Origin: Amnibacterium endophyticum
GTDB taxonomy: Bacteria > Actinomycetota > Actinomycetes > Actinomycetales > Microbacteriaceae
Direction: 5' to 3'
Length of the DNA stretch: 64,000 nucleotides
NCBI RefSeq assembly: GCF_042680685.1
Contig: NZ_JBHUEA010000014.1
Location: forward strand, 33,997 to 97,996
Shown: positions 42,030 to 49,209 of the stretch, piece by piece
Layout of the letters: the number at the start of each line of letters is the position of its first letter
Numbering within the stretch: the first letter of the stretch is position 1
Program-made: the position numbers and the translations under genes
Notes under the pieces: model-generated
Databases searched by the model: none
The model's input: only the letters and a program-made list of their open reading frames with translations
What the model was told of the DNA's origin: nothing

Positions 42030-42166
42030 CCGCGGACTTGCCGCTTGTTGCGGTTCGCGCCCGCGTGTCGCGACAAGCAGCGGCAAGTCCGCGGTGCGGG
42101 GAGCGCGGGCTTGCCGCTTGTTGTGGTCCGCGCCCGCGTGTCGCGACAAGTAGGGGCAAGTCCGCG
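42030..42166. repeat. Tandem pair of long palindromes, family F
   Basis: Two related units ~73 bp apart. Unit 1 (42030-42094) has perfect 15-bp ends, CCGCGGACTTGCCGC and complement. Unit 2 (42104-42166) has the ends CGCGGGCTTGCC and GGCAAGTCCGCG with one G-T mismatch. Both share the inside CGCGCCCGCGTGTCGCGACAAG or nearly so. The left arm of one unit can pair with the right arm of the other. The rest of the 258-nt gap back to 41950 holds only the promoter region of the DUF4349 operon. Confidence 0.85.
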
Positions 42167-42207
42167 GGTCGCGTCGGCGGGAGCGCAGACGGGACGGAGC
42201 GGAGCGA

Positions 42208-43050
42208 TCAGCGGAGGCGGGCCGCCAGCTCGGTCAGCTGCCGGGAGCGCTCGGCCGGGTCGTCCGCCAGCTGCGGCACCGGCTCGGCGCCGCGGATGCG
42301 GCCCGCCAGCCAGGCGCCGTGCGGGGCGGCGGGGCCGTGCGGGTCCCAGCGCACGATCACCGGCACCTCGATCTCCGCCGGGTCGAAGCCCCACGCCGCG
42401 ACGAGGGCGAGGTCGTCGTCGACCCAGCCGTGGACGCCCGAGCGGAGCGCCTCGCCGAGGTCCTTCCCGGACGCGGGCCGCGCCGCGGGGCCGGGGCCGA
42501 GGTCCGGGAGCGTCGGCGCGGTCACGGGGGCGACCGGACCGGCCCCGTCGAGGTCCGCGAGCACCTCGCGGTGCAGCTCGGCGCCGAGCCGCGCGACGCC
42601 CTCGCGCGCCCAGCCGAGCTCCGCGACGAGCGACGCAGGCAGCGCCTCGGACCAGTCGAGGCCGTCCGCGTCCGCCGGCGCGAGGGCGGTGCGGCACTCC
42701 GCGACGGCGATGCGGTGCGGCAGCGCCCAGGCGGCCGCGAGCGCGTGCGGACCGCGGCCGCCACCGCCCGTCACCGCGACGCGCGGGAGGCCGAGCGCCC
42801 CGATGACGACCGCGACGTCCGCCTCCGTGTCGACGACCCGACGGCCGGGCAGGCGGTCGGAGCCGCCGTACCCGGGCCGGTCCACGGACAGCAGCCGGAC
42901 GCCCGCGAGCGCGGACCCGTCCGGTCCGTCCAGCCGCGACCCGGGCGTGCCGTGCAGCTCGAGCACGGGGACGCCGGCCGGGTCGCCCCGCTCGACGACC
43001 GCGATCGTGCGGCCGTCGGGAGCGCGGAAGCGGTGCTCGACGGCGGTCAC
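42208..43050 (-). CDS. Alpha/beta hydrolase-fold protein lacking the nucleophile serine
   Basis: A 280-residue alpha/beta-hydrolase. VLELHGTPGSRL (30-40) is the oxyanion strand and LLSVDRPGYGGSD the next conserved block. At the nucleophile elbow it reads VTGGGGRGPHALAAA (93-107) where relatives have GGSGGGP, so Gly97 stands at the Ser position. Catalysis by the usual route looks impossible; a binding or regulatory role, or a decayed enzyme, is possible. The GTG overlaps the stop of the PLP-enzyme gene (GTGA), and the reading frame is fully intact. Confidence 0.75.
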   Translation of the reverse strand: MTAVEHRFRAPDGRTIAVVERGDPAGVPVLELHGTPGSRLDGPDGSALAGVRLLSVDRPGYGGSDRLPGRRVVDTEADVAVVIGALGLPRVAVTGGGGRGPHALAAAWALPHRIAVAECRTALAPADADGLDWSEALPASLVAELGWAREGVARLGAELHREVLADLDGAGPVAPVTAPTLPDLGPGPAARPASGKDLGEALRSGVHGWVDDDLALVAAWGFDPAEIEVPVIVRWDPHGPAAPHGAWLAGRIRGAEPVPQLADDPAERSRQLTELAARLR

Positions 43051-44108
43051 GCGAGCGCCTGCGCGAGGTCCGCCCACAGGTCGTCCGGGTCCTCCAGCCC
43101 GACCGACAGCCGCACGAGCCCCTCCGGGATCGTCGGCGCCTCGGCCGCCCAGCGCCGCCGCCGCTCGAGCGTCGACTCGACCCCGCCGAGGCTCGTCGCC
43201 GCGATCCAGAGCCGCACGCCGTGCACCAGCGCGTCGGCGGCGGCCGCGTCGGGGAGCACGACGGAGACGATGCCGCCGAAGCCGGGGTACCGCACCTCGA
43301 CGACGCCGGCGTGCCCCTCGAGCCGGCGGACGAGCCGCTGCGCGCTCGCCTGCGCCCGCTCCACCCGCACCGCGAGCGTCCGCATGCCGCGGAGCGCGAG
43401 GAACGCCTCGAACGGCGACGGCACCGCGCCGTGCAGCGACCGCTGCGCGGTCACCCGCGCCGCGAGGTCCTCGTCGGGCGTCACGACCGCGCCCATCAGC
43501 AGGTCGCTGTGGCCGCCCAGGTACTTCGTGACCGCGTGCACCACGAGGTCGGCGCCGTGCTCGACCGGCCGCTGCAGCACCGGGGTCGCGAAGGTGTTGT
43601 CGACCGCGACCAGCGCACCCGCCGCGTGCGCCCCGCGGACCACCGCGGGCACGTCCGCCAGCTCGAGCGCCGGGTTCGTCGGCGACTCGAGCCACACGAG
43701 CGCGGCGCCCTCCGCCGCGTGCACGACCTGCCGCGCGTCGGTCACGTCGACCCACGCGACGCGGACCGCACCGCGCTCCTCGAGCTGCCGCAGCCGCATG
43801 ACCGTGCCCGTGTAGGAGTGGCGCGGAGCGACGACCAGGCCGCCGACGGGCACGAGGTCGAGCACCGCCCCGATCGCCGCCATGCCGCTCGCGAACGACA
43901 CGCAGCGCCCGCCCTCCAGCGCCCCGAGGGCCTCCTCGAAGGCGGACCAGGTCGGGTTCGCGTAGCGGCCGTACTCCATCTCGCCGAACGAGCCGTAGGT
44001 CGAGGCGAGCACGAGCGGCGGGTTCAGCGGCACGTCCGGTCCGGGCGCCGGCCGGCCCGCGGTGATCGCGCGCGTCGACAGGTGCAGCGGGCGGGAGGCG
44101 TCGGCCAT
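43047..44108 (-). CDS. Cys/Met metabolism PLP-dependent enzyme (cystathionine gamma-synthase/lyase type)
   Basis: A 353-residue fold-type I enzyme. YRYANPTW-like GRYANPTW (47-54) binds the cofactor phosphate from the neighbouring subunit, VAVDNTFATP (168-177) holds the Asp that pairs with the pyridine nitrogen, and Lys195 in AVTKYLGGHSD forms the Schiff base. It is shorter than MetB/MetC (~380). It acts on a homocysteine, cystathionine or methionine-like substrate; which one cannot be read out. ATG 44108 is favoured because CAGGAT lies 7 nt upstream; ATG 44117 is in frame. Divergent from the SahH-like gene. Confidence 0.88.
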   Translation of the reverse strand: MADASRPLHLSTRAITAGRPAPGPDVPLNPPLVLASTYGSFGEMEYGRYANPTWSAFEEALGALEGGRCVSFASGMAAIGAVLDLVPVGGLVVAPRHSYTGTVMRLRQLEERGAVRVAWVDVTDARQVVHAAEGAALVWLESPTNPALELADVPAVVRGAHAAGALVAVDNTFATPVLQRPVEHGADLVVHAVTKYLGGHSDLLMGAVVTPDEDLAARVTAQRSLHGAVPSPFEAFLALRGMRTLAVRVERAQASAQRLVRRLEGHAGVVEVRYPGFGGIVSVVLPDAAAADALVHGVRLWIAATSLGGVESTLERRRRWAAEAPTIPEGLVRLSVGLEDPDDLWADLAQALA

Positions 44109-44115
44109 GGCCTCC

Positions 44116-44121
44116 ATCCTG
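44116..44121 (-). promoter_or_regulatory. -10 hexamer of the PLP enzyme-hydrolase operon
   Basis: CAGGAT on the minus strand ends 7 nt before ATG 44108 and overlaps the alternative ATG 44117, which argues for the shorter protein. Confidence 0.45.
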
Positions 44122-44148
44122 GCCGCGCCCTGCGACAGCGGCGCTCGC

Positions 44149-44154
44149 TAGCCT
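44149..44154 (+). promoter_or_regulatory. -10 hexamer of the SahH-like gene (leaderless)
   Basis: TAGCCT ends 6 nt before the GTG at 44161 and fits TAnnnT; no Shine-Dalgarno is present. Confidence 0.6.
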
Positions 44155-44160
44155 GACCGC

Positions 44161-45552
44161 GTGACGGGGATCGCGGACTCGCCCGTCGCGGCGCTGCTCG
44201 CCTTCTCCGCCGCGACGAACCTCGGGCTCGCCGGTCGCGTGGTGCGCACCGACCGGGACGCCGCGCTGCTCTCCGGCTTCGGCGCGCGGGTCGATGACGA
44301 GGGGGCGGACCTCGTGCTCGACGCGGACGGCCTGCGGCTCGCGGACGGCGCCACCCGCGGGCCCTCCGCCGCGGAGCGCATCGACTTCGCCCGCGCCCAC
44401 ATGCCCGCCTCGCGCGCCGCCGCGGCCGGCCTGCCCGTGCGCGGGGTGCGGGTCGGGCTGTCGCTCGTGCTCGAGCCGAAGACCGCGGTGCTCGCGCTGC
44501 TGCTGCAGGAGGCGGGCGCGGAGGTCGACGTGTTCGCCTTCGCGATGGAGACCGACGACGCGGTGGCGGCCGAGCTGCGCCGCCGCGGCGTCGCCGTACA
44601 CGCGTCGGCGACCGCGACGCCGGCCGAGGAGCGGGCGCACGCGCTCGCGCTGCTGGACGCCCGGCCGCGGGTGCTCGTCGACGACGGCGCGCACGTGCTG
44701 CGGCTCGCGCACCGCGAGCGGCCGGACGTCGTCGCCGGCATGGCGGGCGCGTCCGAGGAGACGACGAGCGGGGTGCGGCCGCTCGAGGCGATGCACGCCG
44801 AGCACGCGCTCGACGTGCCGGTGATCGCGGCGAACGACGCCGTGACGAAGTCGTGGTTCGACAACCGGCACGGCACCGGCGAGACCTGCGTGCTCGCGAT
44901 CATCCGCGTGCTGGGCGACGACCTCGCCGGCCGCGACGCGGTCGTCGCCGGGTTCGGGCCAGTCGGGGAGGGCGTCGCGCAGCGGCTCGCGGCGCTCGGC
45001 GCCCGCGTGACGGTCGCGGACCTGGACCCGCGCCGGGCGCTCGCGGCTCGCTTCGCCGGGCACCGCGTCGCGCCGCTCGACCAGGCGGTCCGCACCGCCG
45101 ACCTCGTCGTCTCGGCGACCGGTGCGCCGCGCACCGTCGACGCGGCCGTGCTCGCCGCCTGCGCGCCCGATGCGGCGGTCGCGGTCGCCGGCGGCGCCCC
45201 GGAGGAGGTGCTGCCGCCGCCCGCCACCCGCGCGGAGCGGCTCGGCCCCCACCTCGAGCGGCTGCACCTGCCGGGCGGCGGCGCGGTCCGGCTGCTCGCC
45301 GGCGGGGACTGCGTGAACATCGTGGCCGGCGAGGGCAACCCCATCGACGTGATGGACCTGTCCTTCGCGGTGCAGCTGACCGCGATCCGCCGGCTGCTCG
45401 GGCCCGCGCTCCCGCTCGGCGTCCACCGCCTGACGCAGGACGAGGACCGGGCTGCGGCCGGCGGCGGTCCCGCCCCCGCGCCGTCGACGGTCGACTGGCG
45501 CCGCACCCGGTTCGACCTGCCCGCGGGGGAGGCCCTGCAGCAGGACAGCTGA
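44161..45552 (+). CDS. Divergent S-adenosylhomocysteine hydrolase-like protein with altered active site
   Basis: A 463-residue protein of the SahH fold. Kept are DDG (174-176), EETTSG (199-204), AANDAVTKSWFDN with Lys230 and Asp234, the Rossmann GFGPVGEG and VN386. Changed are the catalytic His of the HMT motif (Val103), the base-contacting Gln/Glu (Lys107), the CNIGHFD His (replaced in VAGGAPEEV) and GHP (now GNP, Asn393). The C-terminal KPxHYRY clamp is missing. NAD-linked hydrolysis of a nucleoside thioether other than SAH is plausible; loss of activity is the alternative. An amidohydrolase gene follows. Confidence 0.8.
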   Translation: MTGIADSPVAALLAFSAATNLGLAGRVVRTDRDAALLSGFGARVDDEGADLVLDADGLRLADGATRGPSAAERIDFARAHMPASRAAAAGLPVRGVRVGLSLVLEPKTAVLALLLQEAGAEVDVFAFAMETDDAVAAELRRRGVAVHASATATPAEERAHALALLDARPRVLVDDGAHVLRLAHRERPDVVAGMAGASEETTSGVRPLEAMHAEHALDVPVIAANDAVTKSWFDNRHGTGETCVLAIIRVLGDDLAGRDAVVAGFGPVGEGVAQRLAALGARVTVADLDPRRALAARFAGHRVAPLDQAVRTADLVVSATGAPRTVDAAVLAACAPDAAVAVAGGAPEEVLPPPATRAERLGPHLERLHLPGGGAVRLLAGGDCVNIVAGEGNPIDVMDLSFAVQLTAIRRLLGPALPLGVHRLTQDEDRAAAGGGPAPAPSTVDWRRTRFDLPAGEALQQDS

Positions 45553-45556
45553 CGTG

Positions 45557-45608
45557 CGGCAGGAGATCCGACGGGCGGGTGTCCTGCCGAAGGGCGGACG
45601 TCCTGCCG
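45557..45608. repeat. Short inverted/direct repeat between two same-direction genes
   Basis: CGGCAGGA (45557-45564) can pair with TCCTGCCG at 45582-45589 or with a second copy at 45601-45608. GTCCTGCCG itself is repeated 19 bp apart. It sits just after the SahH-like stop and may terminate or attenuate. Confidence 0.45.
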
Positions 45609-45625
45609 TGGGGGTCCGGCATCCC

Positions 45626-45631
45626 TAGGCT
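45626..45631 (+). promoter_or_regulatory. -10 hexamer of the amidohydrolase gene (leaderless)
   Basis: TAGGCT ends 6 nt before the GTG at 45638, so this gene has its own promoter even though it follows the SahH-like gene. Confidence 0.6.
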
Positions 45632-45637
45632 CGTCGG

Positions 45638-46921
45638 GTGCAGGGCGTGACGGTCTACTCCGCCGACCTCGTCGTCCCGATGACCGCCCCGCCGATCGCG
45701 GACGGCGCCGTGGCGGTCGAGGGCGGCCGCATCCTCCACGTCGGCACGCGCGCGTGGGTGCTCGAGCACCTGCGCGGCCGCGACGTCGACGAGCGGCACC
45801 TGGCGGGCGCGCTGCTGCCCGGCCTCGTGAACGCGCACACCCACCTGCAGTACACGCGGATGGGCGAGGTGGGGGAGGGACGCTACCGCGGCTTCGACGA
45901 CTGGGCGGCCGCCTTCACCCGCGTCTACGAGCGCGGGCAGGACTGGGGGGCCGCGGCCGCGGAGGGCGCGCGGCGCTCGATCGCGCACGGCGTGACCGCG
46001 GCGGCGGACATCGTCACCGACCCGCCCGCGGCGCCCGCGCTCGCCGACGCGGGCCTGCGCGGCATCGCCTTCTGGGAGGTCATGAACTGGTCGAACGCCG
46101 CCTGGGCGGCGGGCGGCCGTGAGCGGGTGATCGCCGAGCTGGAGCGGCTGCCGACGACGCCCGGCTCCGGGCTGTCACCGCACGCGCCGTACTCGCTCGA
46201 CGCGGAGCCGCTGCTCGACATCCCCGACATCGTCCGCGCGCACGGCGGCCGCCTGCACATCCACCTCGGGGAGTCGCACTTCGAGGGGGAGCGGCCGGGA
46301 CCGGACGGCGAGAGCCCCGACTGGCACTTCGCGGGCGTGCCGAGCTTCCGGGCGCTGCGCGAGGCCGGCTACGGCGCGAGCGCGACCGCGTTCGTCGACC
46401 GGCTCGGCGTGCTCGGGCCCGACTGCCACGTCGCGCACGGCGTCTACATGACCGCGGCGGACCGGGCGCTGCTGCGCGCCCGCGGCACCTCGGTCGCGCT
46501 CTGCCCGCGCTCCAACGAGGTGATCGGGCTCGAGGCGCCGCCGGTCGCCGCCTACCTGACCGAGGGCAGCCCGATCGCGGTCGGCACCGACTCGTCGGCG
46601 TCCAGCCCGTCGCTCGACCCGATGGCGGACGTCGCCGAGCTCGTGCGCATCGCGCGCCGGCAGGGCTACGGCGAGCGCGACCTGCACGCCCGGCTGCTCG
46701 CCGCCGCGACCTTCGGCGGCGCCGTCGCGATGGGCCTCGACACCGGTCCCGCCCGGTTCGGCTACCTGGCCGTCGGCGCGCTGGCGGACCTCGCCGGATT
46801 CCCGATGGCGGTCGGTGCGGAGGCGGACGCCCTCGCCGAGCTCGCGGAGGCCGCGCCCGAGGCGCGCGCCACCGTCATCGGCGGCGAGCCCCGCTCCGGG
46901 GCCGACCTCTGGGTCGCCTGA
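45638..46921 (+). CDS. Amidohydrolase of the SAH/MTA/aminofutalosine deaminase group
   Basis: A 427-residue metal-dependent hydrolase. The metal ligands are seen: NAHTHLQ (His67, His69), HIHLGES (His209, with Glu212 for proton transfer), CHVAHG (His267) and GTDSSAS (Asp318). CPRSNEVIG is typical of the nucleoside-deaminase branch (SAH/MTA deaminase, aminofutalosine deaminase, TrzN/AtzB). No menaquinone genes are near, so an aminofutalosine role is not supported by context. Next to a SahH-like gene, deamination of an adenosine thioether is an attractive inference. Confidence 0.85.
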   Translation: MQGVTVYSADLVVPMTAPPIADGAVAVEGGRILHVGTRAWVLEHLRGRDVDERHLAGALLPGLVNAHTHLQYTRMGEVGEGRYRGFDDWAAAFTRVYERGQDWGAAAAEGARRSIAHGVTAAADIVTDPPAAPALADAGLRGIAFWEVMNWSNAAWAAGGRERVIAELERLPTTPGSGLSPHAPYSLDAEPLLDIPDIVRAHGGRLHIHLGESHFEGERPGPDGESPDWHFAGVPSFRALREAGYGASATAFVDRLGVLGPDCHVAHGVYMTAADRALLRARGTSVALCPRSNEVIGLEAPPVAAYLTEGSPIAVGTDSSASSPSLDPMADVAELVRIARRQGYGERDLHARLLAAATFGGAVAMGLDTGPARFGYLAVGALADLAGFPMAVGAEADALAELAEAAPEARATVIGGEPRSGADLWVA

Positions 46922-46972
46922 GCGGCGGTCCGACGCGTGCGGCAGCATGTCGGCGAGGTGGGGAGGGGCGCG

Positions 46973-47431
46973 ATGGCGACGGCGGTGCGGTACTCGGTCG
47001 AGGGCGACGTGCTCGAGGAGCTGGAGGTGCCGCCCCGGGCGGCCGCGCTCGGGCTCGCGCCGCACCCGGAGGGCGGCTGGTACCGCCGCACCTGGGCCTC
47101 GTCCGCCGCGGTGCCCACGGACGCGGGCGAGCGGGCGGCGGCCACGCTGATCCTCTTCCTGCTGCCGCCCGGCGAGGCGTCGGCCTGGCACCGCGTCGCC
47201 TCCGACGAGGTGTGGCTGTGGCACGGTCCGGACCCCGTCGTGCTGCAGCTCGGCGGCGACGGCGACGCGCCCGAGGAGGGGGAGCGGCGCACCCTCGACG
47301 CCACCGCCCCGCAGGCGCTCGTGCCCGGAGGCGTCTGGCAGCGCACCCTGCCGGCGGCGGGCGAGGCGCTCGTGAGCTGCGTCGTCAGTCCCGGGTTCGA
47401 CTTCGCCGACTTCGCGCTGGCGGAGCCGTGA
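46973..47431 (+). CDS. Cupin family protein (DUF985)
   Basis: A 152-residue single-domain cupin. LGLAPHPEGGWYRRTW near residue 30 is the DUF985 signature. The cupin strands follow with SAWHRVASDEVWLWHGPDPVVLQLGG, and the second motif has PGGVWQRTLPAAGEALVSCVVSPGFDFADF. The function is unknown, though sugar-epimerase-like binding has been proposed for the fold. The ATG at 46973 is fixed by GGGGAGGGG; the open frame to 46937 is rejected. Its stop overlaps the SnoaL gene. Confidence 0.85.
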   Translation: MATAVRYSVEGDVLEELEVPPRAAALGLAPHPEGGWYRRTWASSAAVPTDAGERAAATLILFLLPPGEASAWHRVASDEVWLWHGPDPVVLQLGGDGDAPEEGERRTLDATAPQALVPGGVWQRTLPAAGEALVSCVVSPGFDFADFALAEP

Positions 47432-47808
47432 CCGACCGCGCGGCCGCGGCCGCCTGGGCCGACGGCTACGAGCGCGCCTGGCGCGCCGCCGACCCGGCGC
47501 TGCTCGACGGCCTCTTCACGCCCGACGCCGTCTACCGGCGCTCGCCCGTCGAGCCGCCGGTCGTGGGCCTGGAGGCGATCCGCGGGATCTGGGCCGAGGA
47601 CGAGGGCGCCGTCTTCGACCTCGAGACCGAGGTCGTCGCCGCCGAGGGCGACCGCGCCGTGATCCGGTCGCGCGTGCACTACAGGGACCCCGACCAGGAG
47701 TACGTCGACCTGTGGGTGCTGCGGTTCGCCGAGGACGGGCTCGCGGTCGAGTTCGAGGAGTGGCCCTACTGGCCGGGCCGCGGGTACACAGCGGCCCAGG
47801 AGCGCTGA
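47428..47808 (+). CDS. SnoaL/NTF2-like protein
   Basis: A 126-residue NTF2-fold protein. WADGYERAWRAADPALLDGLFTPDAVYRRSPVEPPVVGLEAIRGIW is the usual first half, with a cone-shaped pocket and WVLRFAEDGLAVEFEEWPYWPG as the last strands. Such proteins are small binding modules or isomerases; nothing points to a ligand. The GTG overlaps the cupin stop (GTGA), so the pair is coupled. Its stop is one base away from the stop of the convergent membrane protein. Confidence 0.82.
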   Translation: MTDRAAAAAWADGYERAWRAADPALLDGLFTPDAVYRRSPVEPPVVGLEAIRGIWAEDEGAVFDLETEVVAAEGDRAVIRSRVHYRDPDQEYVDLWVLRFAEDGLAVEFEEWPYWPGRGYTAAQER

Positions 47809-47809
47809 C

Positions 47810-48184
47810 TCAGGCGACGAGCGTCGTCGTCACCGCGACGACGAAGCCCAAGAGCAGCAGCGCGATGCCCGCGCGGATCGTCACGGACTTGCGCGCGGCG
47901 GCGCGGCCCGGATCCGCGGACACGACCGGGCAGCCCGCCCAGGCGATGCCGAGCACCCCGGCGAGCGCGACGGCGCCGCCCGACCACCAGACCGCCTGCG
48001 CGCCGCCTGCGAGGTCGTGCGGACGCCACCCGGAGGCGAGCAGTCCCGTCAGCGGCAGCAGCACCGCGACCACCGCCCCGCAGAACCAGACCGTGCCGGT
48101 GAAGACGACGTGCCGCAGCAGCGCGTCCTCGCGCTCGGTCGCACCGGGGAACTCGGGGTGGTCGCTGGTCGGGTGGGCGCTCAC
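47810..48184 (-). CDS. Small membrane protein of unknown function
   Basis: A 124-residue protein with three hydrophobic segments: VVFTGTVWFCGAVVAVLLPLTGLL, AVWWSGGAVALAGVLGIAWAG and AGIALLLLGFVVAVTTTLV. The N-terminal 25 residues are acidic and polar (SAHPTSDHPEFPGATEREDALL) and probably cytoplasmic. I do not recognise a family. The GTG start at 48184 gives this layout; upstream frame extension yields a basic low-complexity tail. It is divergent from the amino acid ABC operon. Confidence 0.6.
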   Translation of the reverse strand: MSAHPTSDHPEFPGATEREDALLRHVVFTGTVWFCGAVVAVLLPLTGLLASGWRPHDLAGGAQAVWWSGGAVALAGVLGIAWAGCPVVSADPGRAAARKSVTIRAGIALLLLGFVVAVTTTLVA

Positions 48185-48333
48185 CCGGTCGAGCGTGCCC
48201 TCCGCAGGCTGGACGTGACGTCCTGCGACTTTCGGCGCTCGACGTGTCGGCGCGTCCCAATAGCCTGGTCGCATCGAGCACCCCGCGACGAGGCGGCAGG
48301 TGGACGCCCTTCCCCGCACCTGAGGAGCCGGCC

Positions 48334-49209
48334 ATGACCCGACCCCGCCCCACCCGTCGCGCCGCGCTCGCCGCGGTCGGCGCCGCAGCACTGCTCGTCC
48401 TCACCGCGTGCAGCGGCACGTCGGCGCCCGCCGCCGGCGGGACGGCCGGGAGCGGCGGCTCCGCGGCCGCGAGCGGCGCATCGCTGCAGACCGTGACGCC
48501 CGGCAAGCTGACCGTCGCGACCGGGCAGCCCGCCTACTCGCCGTGGGTCGAGGACGACGACCCGTCGAGCGGCAAGGGCTTCGAGTCCGCCGTGACCTAC
48601 GCGGTCGCGGAGCAGCTCGGCTACGCGAAGTCGGACGTCGTCTGGGTGCGCTCCACCTTCGACTCCGCCATCACGCCCGGCGCGAAGCCCTGGGACATGA
48701 ACATCCAGCAGTTCAGCGTGACGCCGGAGCGGAAGCAGGCGGTCGATTTCTCGAGCCCGTACTACACGACGGCGCAGGCGGTCGTGACGAAGCAGGGCTC
48801 GAAGGCGGCGTCCGCGACGACGCTCGCCGCGCTGAAGCCGCTGCGGGTCGGTGTCGGGGCCGCGACCACGAGCCTGACCGTCGCGACCGACCAGCTCGGG
48901 AAGCAGCCGCAGGTCTTCAACTCCGTCGACGACGCCGTGCAGGCGCTGAAGAACGATCAGATCGACGCCCTGGTCACCGACCTGCCCGGCGCCTTCTACA
49001 TCGCGGGCGCCCAGCTCGACGACGGCGTGGTCAGCGCGCAGTTCGCGTCCAGCGGCGGCGGCGACCAGCTGGCCTACGTCCTGCCGAAGGGCTCGCCGCT
49101 GACGCAGCCGGTGTCGGACGCGGTCGACGCGCTCCGCTCGTCCGGCGAGCTGCAGACGATCACCGACCGCTGGCTGTCGTCCGAGGTCGACGTCCCCGTC
49201 CTCACGTGA
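48334..49209 (+). CDS. Amino acid ABC transporter substrate-binding lipoprotein
   Basis: A 291-residue lipoprotein. The signal peptide ends in LTAC (lipidated Cys at ~27), followed by a Gly/Ser-rich linker and the periplasmic-binding fold: KLTVATGQPAYSPWVEDDDPSSGKGFESAVTYAVAEQLGY, then WDMNIQQFSVTPERKQAVDFSSPYY, which is the family 3 (polar amino acid) signature. It captures the ligand outside the membrane for the permease and ATPase encoded next. The ATG follows TGAGGAG. TAGCCT at 48275-48280, upstream in the 149-nt gap, is a plausible -10 box. Confidence 0.93.
   Translation: MTRPRPTRRAALAAVGAAALLVLTACSGTSAPAAGGTAGSGGSAAASGASLQTVTPGKLTVATGQPAYSPWVEDDDPSSGKGFESAVTYAVAEQLGYAKSDVVWVRSTFDSAITPGAKPWDMNIQQFSVTPERKQAVDFSSPYYTTAQAVVTKQGSKAASATTLAALKPLRVGVGAATTSLTVATDQLGKQPQVFNSVDDAVQALKNDQIDALVTDLPGAFYIAGAQLDDGVVSAQFASSGGGDQLAYVLPKGSPLTQPVSDAVDALRSSGELQTITDRWLSSEVDVPVLT

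Noticed and set aside
42030..42166. Family F tandem repeats as a CRISPR array
   Set aside because: There are only two units, each is itself a long palindrome, the spacer between them is ~10 bp, and no cas genes are near.
44161..45552. Ordinary adenosylhomocysteinase (ahcY/sahH)
   Set aside because: Too many catalytic and base-binding residues differ and the C-terminal KPxHYRY end is missing.
45638..46921. Aminofutalosine deaminase of the menaquinone pathway
   Set aside because: The family is right but no mqn genes lie anywhere in the window, and the neighbour is a SahH-like gene. Kept only as an alternative.
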